DNA of 64,000 bases from Kappaphycus alvarezii (lineage: Eukaryota > Rhodophyta > Florideophyceae > Gigartinales > Solieriaceae), in NCBI GenBank assembly GCA_002205965.3, contig NADL03000459.1, forward strand, positions 124,001 to 188,000, given 5' to 3'. Position numbers and translations under genes: made by a program. Within the stretch, counting starts at the first letter, position 1. Every line of letters begins with the position of its first letter. Below are positions 1 to 9,591 of the stretch, in pieces. A model generated the notes under the pieces. The model worked only from the letters and a program-made list of their open reading frames with translations, searched no databases and had not been told where the DNA came from.

Positions 1-371
1 TAGGGACAAAATCGGAGATGTCTCGAACTTCGACACCGTTCCCGTCCCTTTTCTTGGCTCCCTTCGACTTGGTCTTCTTTCTCGTTTATTTTTTGCCTCC
101 GGGGGAAACCTTCTTCTTCCTAGATAGAAAAGATTGCACAGGAGCTACCAGTCATCGGTGCTTAGACGGCCCGGCCGATCGAGGGTTCAGTATCGCCTCA
201 ATCGGGGCTACTTGTACTCCACTAGCCAACTTACGGATGTGTTCCCCGTCAGAGTTACGTTTGACTGCGAGTATCTCTTCAGTATCCGAACCAATAACAA
301 CGGAGACAGTCTCCTTGTCTTCTTCATAGTACTAATCTTCCTCACTGGATCCATCCATTGCCACCGAAACC

Positions 372-1351
372 TTACCTCCAGTCGTTTCCTTTTAGCGCGA
401 TTCCACCAAGTAGCTTCCGAGTGTCCTTTCTTACCGCACTTGGGGCACCTGGTGTCGCGATGGGGTTTGTCGGGGCAGCAGTTAGCTTCATGCCCCTACT
501 TGTGACAAAATGAACAGACAAGATCACAGCCAGCCTGGGCGGCCCTTCCGACCCCAATGGAGGCTCCGTTCATCGATTCCATCTGCCTTTGCTGCTTATT
601 GATCATTTGAGAGAGATTTTCTGAGGCGGTGACGAGACCTTCGACCTTGCTTTCAACTTACGGTACACGAGAATCGGTACAAACAAGCAATTTTGGTGCA
701 TTTTTTCGTCAGGGACTGGGTTGGCTAGCTCTATCTCCCTATTTCATGAATTAAACTTGAGCCGATACCCCCGGAGGGATCGAATACAATTAAAGGTTTG
801 ACAGACTTCTTCGCCTACTGAAATGCCTTCTTCCCTTCGTCAAAATCAGCGATAATCGACACCATCGCCTGATAATCCTTAGAAATGCGATAAATAATAT
901 AAGGGACCAGATCTGAGTGGACCATCGCGGCCTTACGGAGAAGGACAACCCTGGCTTCCTCAATGAACTTAGCCGTAGCGAAGAGAGAATTCTTTTTCCG
1001 AATTGATTCCGTTAGACGGTTAGGATTGAGCTTAACGTTCATCGCACGGCGAGTAACCTCGTGCGGCTCATCCTTTTCTCCAAACGTATCCCATAGTGCC
1101 GTTTTGACAATGGAATAGTTCTTTCTATCCGGCAAGACATTACCGGTACCATCGGTGATAGTCTGGAATAAGAATTTGAACGCTTCGCCGTCAAGGTACG
1201 ACAGAAATTCAAGTGACTCCCCTTCGTCGGGCTTATCGCGCATAGCTATGTGTTCAAAGAAGAAAAAGAATCTCTTAATGTCGAAGTCCCTACGAGATAA
1301 GTGGGTCAATGTGGTCGCAGACGCATCTCCACACCTCGACAGAAGTACCAT
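372..1351 (-). mobile_element. LTR-retrotransposon gag fossil
   Basis: The minus strand carries a Gag-like open stretch (815-1351). Its spacing of FFFFFEHIAMRD, ESLEFLSYLDGEAFKFLFQTI-type text and a following basic helix resembles the retrotransposon Gag core. Farther along the same strand (about 420-520) two CCHC-type zinc-knuckle-like motifs appear, the second reading CPKCGKKGHSE. That order, Gag core then zinc knuckles, is what the family shows. The piece is broken and pol was not seen before the window edge. The class (Ty3 or Ty1) cannot be decided from Gag alone. Confidence 0.6.
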
Positions 1352-1379
1352 GTTAAGGGCGCAAAGGGGGTAGGTTGGC

Positions 1380-2320
1380 CTGTCGCGCGCGGGTGTGAGG
1401 GTTTGATAGGGGCGGAGAGCCGGTAAGGGGAGAGATAGGCGGATAGAAAGGAGGGAAGGTTGTTGGAGAGGGACTAGATGCGTTCTTAGGCTGCTAAGGT
1501 TACTGCCTCGTAGATACTAAATAGTCGCCCTTCATAGATAATGAATATTCTAAAATATACTACAGTATAGTGCACCACTTCTGGTCCTCAGAAACTTCTA
1601 GAAGCCGCGGGTATGGCTGGAGGGTGGCAGGATAGGACAGAGTACAGTTCGAGGTGCGTCCGAGCACAGTACTTGTACGTTCACTTCTCCTCCCCCATAC
1701 CCTTGCCAGCCCCCCCCTCCACTTGCAACCACAAACGCCACGACCCCGATACCACTTCACTCACCATCAACCGACCCTTGGGTATTGTACCGCCAGTACA
1801 GCACACCCCTCTCCAGCCACAGCAGAAGCGTAATGCGTAGGTGGCTACAGAGGAGAATTAACTTGTTTTCGCGACATGTAAAGTGTATATCAATGGGGTG
1901 CCTACTCAGTTTTTTTTGAATCTCTCTAGAGGGGGGGAGAATCTTTTAATGTCTGCAAAAACCTGAACAAATGCAGGCAGTGGATTTCTAAGCGTAATCT
2001 CTAAACTCATTTACAGCAAATAGTTTCTACGGTGTCCCACAACTCTAATGTGGACACCTGTTATAATGCCATAAAGTTTCATGTACAGGACCCTATAACT
2101 ACAAATGTTCAAAATCATGGCACTACTGTACCGAGCGGTATTACTGTACCGGGCGGTACAGTACATGTACAGTGTACAGTATGTTCGGATCATAACCCTT
2201 TGACATCGATTAGTCGTTACAGGGAGGGGCCTCGATTAGTGCCACTTTGCGTAGTGCCTCCCTCTAATTAGTGCTACCCCAAAGTACGTGGCACACCTAT
2301 AGTGTCTATCCGACCAAGTG
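1380..2320. other. Gene-free stretch rich in TGTAC/GTACAGTAC motifs
   Basis: No coding region is supported here. A purine-rich patch lies near 1390-1480. Around 2120-2185 there is a dense cluster of overlapping palindromic tetramers (TGTAC, GTAC, TACTGTACC), a motif type that recurs in most intergenic stretches of the window. Confidence 0.4.
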
Positions 2321-2321
2321 C

Positions 2322-2339
2322 TGTCCTCATATGAGGACA
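2322..2339. repeat. Left palindromic terminal repeat of the piggyBac-like element
   Basis: This is a perfect 18-bp palindrome, TGTCCTCATATGAGGACA, identical to the one at 5218-5235. Because it is self-complementary it serves as a direct and an inverted terminal repeat at the same time. Confidence 0.8.
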
Positions 2340-2462
2340 AAAAAATAGGAAGTACTGTACTGTGGTAGCCGAATAATTTTTTTTGTCCCAATAAATATTA
2401 GTAAAAAAGTTGCACTGTAAGTAGCTACTTACAGTAGTGTTCGACTGACCGATGTGATGTGA

Positions 2463-2522
2463 TAACTTTATGGCATCAGTAGAACGGGTGTCCGCTGCAG
2501 GATCCGACTATACTGCTAGCTA
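2463..2522 (+). repeat. 60-bp dispersed repeat (partner at 25,941-26,000)
   Basis: This block matches the reverse complement of 25,941-26,000 at about nine positions in ten, including TGGCATCAGT and CCGCTGCAGGATCCGACTA. The sequence directly following it (2518-2557) has a related copy near 37,345-37,383, sharing CTAACCGG and a CACGT-rich block. The three sites therefore sample one dispersed repeat family of unknown class. Confidence 0.6.
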
Positions 2523-2624
2523 AGTGCTAACCGGGTGGTCCACGTCGGCCACGTGCAGCGACGTACTGAAGATGCAATAGCTTCCAACTTTATATACTCC
2601 CAGTCACTTCCTCGCATCCATCAC

Positions 2625-2700
2625 TGGGATGGTGGCCTATGATGCGAATCGTAGGTTGCTGATCCAGAGATCGTGAGTTCGATTCTCGCTGAGGTTCTGT
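2625..2700 (+). ncRNA. tRNA-like Pol III promoter pair, probably a SINE head
   Basis: A T-arm (2673-2689, GTGAGTTCGATTCTCGC) pairs over five positions with one G-U and contains a near-perfect B box, AGTTCGATTCT. About 30 nt upstream an A-box-like TGGCCTATGATG (2633-2644) is present. No acceptor stem closes around it and the anticodon stem does not pair well, so this is not an intact tRNA gene. A tRNA-derived SINE or relic fits better. An inverted copy of GCTGCTGTCT near 2750 and 2835 may belong to the same insert. Confidence 0.35.
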
Positions 2701-2960
2701 AAGAAGTCCGAAAATTCCAACGGGAACTCGACTGGTTGTGAAAAAGCTGCTGTCTCAGTGCGCCATTAGGCATCCACTTGAACATGAGACAGAATACGGT
2801 GACATCTCATAAAGGGTTAATTCAGTACGCCATAGACAGCAGCTAACTTCTCAAGTCAGATGACGCAAGTACAACCAGTAGGAAGCTATAGAAATAAAAC
2901 TCATTGATCATTTTTTCTTTTAAAACAAAAAGTCACACTATTTTATATCAACTTGGAATC

Positions 2961-5032
2961 CTAATTGAGATCCCTATGGTGTTTCTCGCGCACGTGGTCC
3001 ATGAAGCAACACCTTTTTGTGCTCGCGTGACAGATATAAACATCACCAAGCCCATTGTCACGGCAAGTAGAACAAAGAAATTTTGACTTACTGACCTTAC
3101 AAACTCGACAGCGACCTTGGTAGGATGCGTTAGTATACTCACCGTTACTCAATTTCCTTTTCTTGTTAGTTGCAGCAAGATGAGTTCCAATCCCTGAATC
3201 AGGTTCCAATATATCACTGTCATCCTCATTTTGTAAGCAGTTAGATGCCCTACGTGATCTCGAATCAAACTTATTCTCAATAAGTTCTTCGGCAAGCATC
3301 TCATAAAACTTAGATTGTGATACGCAGAGTCTTGGACCAAAAGAATTCTTGTATAGTAAAAATGAATCAACAATTATGATCGATAGGAGAAAGGAATTGA
3401 CCCTGAGCGACCAATCTTTGACTTCCAATTTCTTCTCAATTCCAAGAGTATCTTGCCTACATCTGTTGTGGCGATCGACTTGGGAACACGTGTCGTAGTA
3501 CCTCTTCACAACATCTGGAACTGAAATCTCGAATTCCACTTTCCTTGTCTCGCCATCGGCAGTTCTCCATCTTTCCCTACAAATTGGGTTCCCTGATTGG
3601 TTCTATGGCAACTGCTGACGAAATATCTTCGTTCTCTATCTATCCACAACACAACCATTAAAGATTTGTTGGTATCAGGATTCTTCGAAACCATCGAGAT
3701 ATGATCTTCGCGCTCCGTGAGCTCCTGTGACGACAAATTTTGCATCGGAAATTCCTTAACCGCATTCTTAACCACACCAATAAATCTCGTTCCATATCTC
3801 ATCAAGGCTTCCGCAGTTGACACCGATGCAAAAAATGAATCCCCACATCCGACGCGACCCGTCTTCAGCCAAGGTTGAACAAGACGAAGTGTAAGGGCGG
3901 TGGTGTGACAGAATTGCTCTGTGAAGTCACGCCGAAGGCCAACCGTTTTCAACATCACGAGCTCAATCTCAACATTTTTCAGACTTGCCACATGCAGAAG
4001 CTTCAATTGGCAGCCATTTTCGGGCTTTCTGTCATAGGCAACGTAATGTGGGAGTCCTTTTTTGATCCAATCTCCCCCGAGACCATACCATCTGCTAATA
4101 CTTTCATCGACGCAGATATGCGAAGATGGCGTGACATATTGCCTGCGGTGGTCATTGATGGCCTTCAAAAATACACTTACCAGAGACTATCTCGAGTCAT
4201 CCAAGGACCTTTCCTCCCGTTCAGAAGTGTGGCTGAAGCAAATGTTTGCCAGAATCAGCTCAAACCTTCTACGTGACATGATCTTTCCAAAACTTGGTGC
4301 TGGAATGTACTTCGAACCAGATTCACTCCAGAGGTCGCGGCGGTTTGAAAATGAAAACCTTGTCATAAGTATGAGAATCCCAAAGAACTTCAATATTTCT
4401 CCTGACGAGACGGGATGATTTCCAATGGCATTCAATCAATCATTTGTAAGGTCACGCATGACGGTTAGGTGACGGAGCGGAAACATGCCTATAAATCATT
4501 CAAATGATTTATAATCTCGAGGAGCACAGCCATACGCGAGAGTATTACCAGAGTAGCCAATTATTTTGCAGCTTTTCTCTGATACACTTTCATTAATAGG
4601 TGTGAAAACCTCCTGATTGGTTCATGATAGTCCATGAGAAAAAACAGGTGCATCTGATTGATGCGCCGTGGAATCATCTGAATTCCCATCTGATGGCGAC
4701 GAAGACGGTTAAGGAGCGCCCAAACCTTCATTTGCCGCTTCGTTTGGCAATTGAGCGGTTCCTTCCTCCACTACGAGGTCTGTTGGAAGTAATGCCGCTT
4801 TGATGTTGACAATCTTCAACGTGACAGTTTTGAGACGGTCACGAATCTTCCAGCTTGCCTCTACTGACTTCCTCCTTCGACCGCTTACAATGTCGATGTG
4901 GACGGCAATAACGGTTCCAGCGAGTAATTTCGTCTTCCAAGCTGACCCATACAAGCGCTTACATTCTGCAGCTGACGTAACAAGGGAAGCACGGCAGTGA
5001 ATGGAATTTCCTGGAACAGTTCGTGGGTCCAT
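2961..5032 (-). pseudogene. piggyBac-like transposase, frameshifted
   Basis: This is a cut-and-paste transposase of the DDE_Tnp_1_7 family, readable in four minus-strand stretches. 5032-4709 holds an N-terminal region with YGSAWKTKLLAGTV. 4435-4187 gives the pre-catalytic region with MSRRRFELI. 4168-3506 carries the catalytic Asp motifs ICVDES, VGCGDSFFAS and VVLWIDRERR. 3539-2961 has VPDVVKRYYDTCSQVDRHN and a C-terminal Cys/His-rich zinc domain (CRVCKVSKSKFLCSTC). The reading frame shifts near 4180 and near 3540, so the protein is no longer made whole. The three Asp residues and the zinc domain are retained, suggesting fairly recent inactivation. Confidence 0.8.
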
Positions 5033-5217
5033 TTCTGTGAAAATTGAGGGGATAATCGATGGGTATCGCGTCAGGGAAAGTTGGTCCTGCGTTGAGCAGA
5101 GTGGTAATTCTCGAAAAGTTTGTTTTGATCGAGTATCTACATGTTTAATAGAGTACGTAGGAACTAAAAAAAGGCGGCTAAAAAAAATTTGTATTTAAAA
5201 AAATAGTTGGCAAAAGT

Positions 5218-5235
5218 TGTCCTCATATGAGGACA
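5218..5235. repeat. Right palindromic terminal repeat of the piggyBac-like element
   Basis: This is the same perfect 18-bp palindrome as at 2322-2339. It lies about 185 bp upstream of the transposase start region on the minus strand. Confidence 0.8.
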
Positions 5236-6086
5236 ATGGTCCAATAGACAATAGGGGGTCTCGAAACCAGCCAACCAGTTCAAACCTCCTCAAACCACGA
5301 CGACCTCTATTGTAAATGTGAAGGATAGTTTTCGTCAATGCTTTGAAGGAACTTTTGAATATTGCTTGATTCGATATAGTGCCAACTGTTTGCGTCTGGC
5401 ACAGGGTGGCACTATATAGAATACCCACCTGTATACGAATAAATGATACTGTAAGTACAGATACGGTACAGTATAACCCCAAACACATCGAATCCTCTAA
5501 AACCTCCCCAAACCCCTGCACTAAGAGCACTTCTGCTGTTACAATCATTTTCTCAAAGCAAACGAGGTCCACACGGCCAGAAAATGCGTCATTGCTTATT
5601 CGTAACTGTTCAGAACAGCTGTATTGTACAGTTCTCTACATGTGCACAGTACAGCGTAGTGAAAGTCTAATATTTTTACTCATAATGTAATTCTTATTCA
5701 TTATGTTGTATATGATACAAGTTACCCAACAAAATCCTATTTGGTGGAAATTCTGATCATTTCTCATTCCTTGTCCCTTGGCAACGAAACGCAACATAAG
5801 CAAAATTTCATAATACATTCGATGGGCCCTTCATTGTTATCTGGATTAATCATATAAGTATCCAAACTCACCTCACACATTAACCCAAATTTTCTCTCCA
5901 CAGGTTTATTCACATCCCTCCCCAACAAAACGCATTCCATTCCCCGCCCTGCTACAAAAATCTGCCAGTCCATCCTCGAAGTCAACATTGATAGTTGACG
6001 TCGAGCAAGACCTTATCCTCTCTCACCCGTTTACCCTCATGTCAACCGCATATTCTGCCAGTTCCTTCCGCTAACCTCAACCGACT
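5236..6086. other. Intergenic stretch before the SAMHD1-like gene
   Basis: No coding region is supported. GTACAGTA/TACTGTA motifs cluster at 5445-5475 and 5625-5655. The last 200 bp are pyrimidine-rich and C-rich on the plus strand, consistent with the 5' leader and promoter of the gene starting at 6087. Confidence 0.35.
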
Positions 6087-8196
6087 ATGCAGTCACCGCT
6101 CGCTATGCTCGATGACTTCCAATCTCTCGATGCTGGCACTCTCATCAGTTCTCAGACCGATACTAGAGAACGTGTCAAAGGTAAGAAAGTACACCCCCCC
6201 GTAGCAACCGATGTTCTGGCTCCGCAGTAACGCTGACACAAATCATCTTTCCCCTACTCACTCCCCGCCCCGCGTAGTAATTAACGACCCTATTCACGGC
6301 CACTTTCAACTCTCGGGACTAATTCTCAACGCCATTGACACACCCCACCTTCAACGTCTCCGTGACCTCAAACAGCTCGGCAGCACCTACCTTGTCTATC
6401 CAGGCGCCTCTCATAATCGTTTTGAACACAGTCTTGGTGTTTGTCACCTTTCCAGATCCCTAGTCTCAAGTCTCTACTCCAATCGTCGAGACCCCGACAC
6501 TCGCGCCGTATTCGATAATGAACGTCAGTATAAACACTCTATCAATCTAGTCTCTCTTGCAGGTCTTTGTCACGACCTCGGTCACGGACCCTATTCCCAT
6601 CTCTTCGACAACGGATTTCTACCAGCTGCGTGTAAAGCCAGGGGTCTTGACCCAGATTATACACCATTATTGCATCACGAGGCCCGCTCAGTCTCATTGT
6701 TTGAGCATCTTGTTGACCAATTCCATATTGATATCCATTCAACTGATATCCGTCGCATTGGAGACCTTATCACGGGTCCTAAAACTCACCAAAGCTTGGA
6801 TGATGGCGCTACTATACCCAATTTTCTCTTCGATGTCGTTGCAAACGCCAAGACTGGAATTGACACAGACAAGTTTGACTACTTGGCTCGTGACGTGTAC
6901 AATGTTGGCCTGCAAGGTGCATACGGCTTTGATCATCGACGCCTCATTCAATTCGCAAAGGTCGTGGGTAACGACATTTGCTACCATCGCAAGGAAATTT
7001 TCAATGTATATCACCTGTTTTTGACTCGATTCCAGCTGCACCGTAAGTTTGGCTACCGTGCCCAAACTCCGTCATATGTTCCTCCCTTGCTGCTGACAAT
7101 TCTACGCTGTCTTCATGCACTTGTGTCGTGCTTCCGCAAAATATCTCTGACCAACATTTTTTTTCTTATTGCGCGATGCTTCCTTGTGATAATCCAAAAA
7201 CGGCCCTCTCTTGTGCTTATTTCTCCTCCGCTACTATTTGTCCGTAACATGGTCTCTGTTCCACATAACAGGCACAGTGTACAATCACCCAGCGGCGCTC
7301 AGCATAGACGCAATGATTAACGATGCGTTTCTTGAAGCGGACAAGGCATTGCAGATTTCCCACTCAATCAACAATCCAGAAGCTTTCCTGACTATGACTG
7401 ATTGCCTAATTCCAATGATTGAGCGAAGCAAAGAATCATCTCTGACAAATGCACGGCACATTATTCGGAGGCTGCGGTGTCGTAGGCTCTATCGATTCGT
7501 TGACGAGCTCTTAGTACCAGCAGGTATGACATTAAGGATTTCACCAGAGGATATCACGACATGCCAAGATGCTTCGGGGACGGGTGTCAATCTAGAGCCC
7601 GGCGATATCCATGTTGCACATGTCAAACTGAATTTTGGTATGAAGGACAAGAACCCGGTAGACAAGGTGTTGTTCTTCCAGGACTGGTACGTTTGCATGA
7701 CATTTTTGATTCAACAGCTACTACGCGCGGTGAGTGACGTGATGCGCGAAAGCGATTTCTCAGGTATCGAAACATATGGCCAAGGACTGACCACATTCGC
7801 TTGCCTATTCTCCAATGCAGGGAGGACAGGAATCCCATTCACATATCCAGTGCCAAGGCATCGTACGTGATTCCAGCCCATTTCGAAGAGACTATAATTC
7901 GAGTATTCGTAAAGCGTGAAGAACAGCCTGGTGACGGGAATCGAGTCAAGAACGCAGTGAAGATTGCATTCCGAAGATTTCTGAAAACTATTGGGCTTGG
8001 TCCCTCTGTTGGCTCACCGTCATTGGTGAGGCAACGTCAAGAAGGCGAAAGTGGTTCGATTTCCGTATCTGATCAGGACGAAGGTCTGGACGAGTTGAAT
8101 CCCAACGACTCGACAGCGTGTCCGGGTAAGGGGGGAAGTAGATTGGGAACAACGGTAGACGATAGACTTGCAAAACGGAGGAGACCAACGTTGTAA
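6087..8196 (+). CDS. SAMHD1: SAMHD1-like HD-domain dNTP triphosphohydrolase (4 exons)
   Basis: The gene is predicted to hydrolyse dNTPs to deoxynucleosides and triphosphate, limiting the dNTP pool. I read four exons: 6087-6180, 6278-7042, 7272-7686 and 7821-8196. Every intron is GT-AG and all three junctions keep frame and restore family sequence: VKVINDPIHGH across intron 1, LHRTVYNHP across intron 2, FFQDWEDRNP across intron 3. The product is 549 aa. The metal-binding and catalytic set is present: SHNRFEHSLG (around residue 77-86), LCHDLGHGPYSH (around 128-139), LLHHE (around 162-166) and GIDTDKFDY (around 225-233). There is no N-terminal SAM domain, unlike the animal protein. The extra C-terminal tail (last ~60 residues) is Ser/Gly/Asp-rich and ends in a basic KRRRP cluster that could be a nuclear signal. 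The start was chosen as the first in-frame ATG of exon 1. An internal ATG six codons later is also possible. Confidence 0.88.
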
Positions 8197-8452
8197 TCGT
8201 AGCAGGATATGATTGTGACTTGACGGATGGTTTGCAATGATTGAGTCGGCGGCATTTACTACAAGCTTGCAGTGAATGCGTCGAGGACGAGATTCGGGAC
8301 GACACGCAAAACCATAACGGATTGGAACTGGCATCACAGAACTCGTAACACGGCAAAGACGAATTGAATGACGTCGAGAAGAAACCATTAGCCTCTAGCA
8401 GATGTATAGCATGCATAAAGGCACAGTCAGGCCAGTTACGAGAGACGCGTGG

Positions 8453-9208
8453 CTATAGAGGTCGACCACGGTTACCGTCCAGTGCCTGCTTCAAGAGGTG
8501 CTCGGCAAGCGGTACTGAGAAGCCCATGACGGCGCTGCGATGACCGACAATGCATTCCGTGTACTTGACGGCGAGTGGATGCTCAATACGCAAGGCACCC
8601 GCACTTTCCATAGATCCTCCGTTGGCGATCAGCTCATCAATGACGTGATCTGGCATCTCGCGGAAGTAGACCTCGGCCTCATCAACTCCAGTCCATGCTT
8701 TCTTGGTAGCAACATCGATGACAACAATCGAGCTTACAGTTGTAGCAGGGGCTGTGGCATAACTTTGGAGAAATTGACGGGCCTGAAGCTCAGATTGAGG
8801 TTTTTCGAGGATCTGGGATTTATGCTTGACGACGGAATCGCCGCAGATGAGGATTGTTTTTCCCGTGTGTAAAGGAGCTGGGGATATGAGAGATCGTGAG
8901 ATAATTGCTTTTGCCTTTGCTAGGGCGATGTCGAGGACGAGTTGTTGAGGAGAGTGGTGACGGATGGCGGACTCATCGATATCGGGGGTGACGATGTCGA
9001 ATGGGGGTACGGGAAGTTGGGAGAGGAGGGTGCGACGAGACCAGGATTTGGAACCAAGGATCAGTTTGGAGAGGTTGGGAAATTGCGTTGACGGGTTGGT
9101 TGGGGCGGACATAATTGGATTGGAGGCAGTTGGGGAGATCTTTTGCCAATGGGCAGGTCGTAAGAGTTGGCCTTTTCGAGATGAAATATGACAGCTTGCT
9201 TGCAACAC
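8453..9208 (-). CDS. Maf-like nucleoside triphosphate pyrophosphatase
   Basis: Maf/HAM1-fold enzymes hydrolyse non-canonical or methylated NTPs to NMP and pyrophosphate (house-cleaning). The 251-aa frame has the family order: LILGSKSWSRRTLLSQL (from about residue 49), the TPDIDES loop, ALAKAKAI, ICGDSVV, an ILEKPQSELQARQFL helix, SIVVID, and a C-terminal ALRIEHPL...SAVMGFSVPLAEHLL block that resembles plant rather than bacterial members. The first 32 residues have no acidic residue and contain several basic ones. They could be an organelle targeting peptide, with Met33 (MSAPTNPS) as an alternative cytosolic start. It is intronless and lies head to head with the PPR gene, with about 380 bp between the two starts. 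Confidence 0.8.
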   Translation of the reverse strand: MLQASCHISSRKGQLLRPAHWQKISPTASNPIMSAPTNPSTQFPNLSKLILGSKSWSRRTLLSQLPVPPFDIVTPDIDESAIRHHSPQQLVLDIALAKAKAIISRSLISPAPLHTGKTILICGDSVVKHKSQILEKPQSELQARQFLQSYATAPATTVSSIVVIDVATKKAWTGVDEAEVYFREMPDHVIDELIANGGSMESAGALRIEHPLAVKYTECIVGHRSAVMGFSVPLAEHLLKQALDGNRGRPL

Positions 9209-9591
9209 TTTTTTTCATGCTCCCGCTGGACAATTTACGTTTCCTGAAAACTTTACTACAATACAGCGCAGTACAGTACAGTACAGTAGATGGTGTGGCG
9301 TAGCTTACTGTTGCATTGTTTTGCAGTAAACTCTTACAGTAACGACTCGACACTGGAAATAGTTGCCTCGGACTGGGTGAAGCATACACACATTATGTGC
9401 GACCTTCTGTAAAGATGCTGCTGACAGTGACTTGTACAGCAAGGTACTGATTTGCTGTCTCTTCATCTGAAAATGAGGACCCCTGCGGAGATTTGCCAAC
9501 TTTTGACTCTGCTTGAAAGCACGGTTAAAATCAGGATTAAAATTACCGCATCCTTTCAGCAGGCATTGGGACCACACAGCGCTTCGTTTCG
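9209..9591. promoter_or_regulatory. Shared divergent promoter interval (Maf / PPR)
   Basis: The two coding starts face away from each other across this interval, so it must hold both promoters. It contains an uninterrupted GTACAGTACAGTACAGTA run at 9267-9291. No TATA box or defined factor site could be assigned. If translation of the PPR protein begins farther in, the interval would be longer. Confidence 0.35.

Larger units (their letters stand above)
2322..5235 (-). mobile_element. piggyBac-like DNA transposon with palindromic ends
   Basis: Both ends carry the identical 18-bp sequence TGTCCTCATATGAGGACA (2322-2339 and 5218-5235), which is itself a perfect palindrome. Just inside, both ends share short A/T-rich runs and an AGCCG block in inverted orientation. 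Between them lies a minus-strand piggyBac-type transposase (2961-5032). A TTAA target duplication, typical of the family, is not visible right at these palindromes. The true tips could therefore lie slightly outside, or the target site may be different. The element is about 2.9 kb and its transposase is broken. Confidence 0.72.

Noticed and set aside
2625-2700. An intact tRNA gene
   Set aside because: The acceptor stem does not close and the anticodon stem pairs poorly. Only the T-arm and Pol III boxes are convincing.
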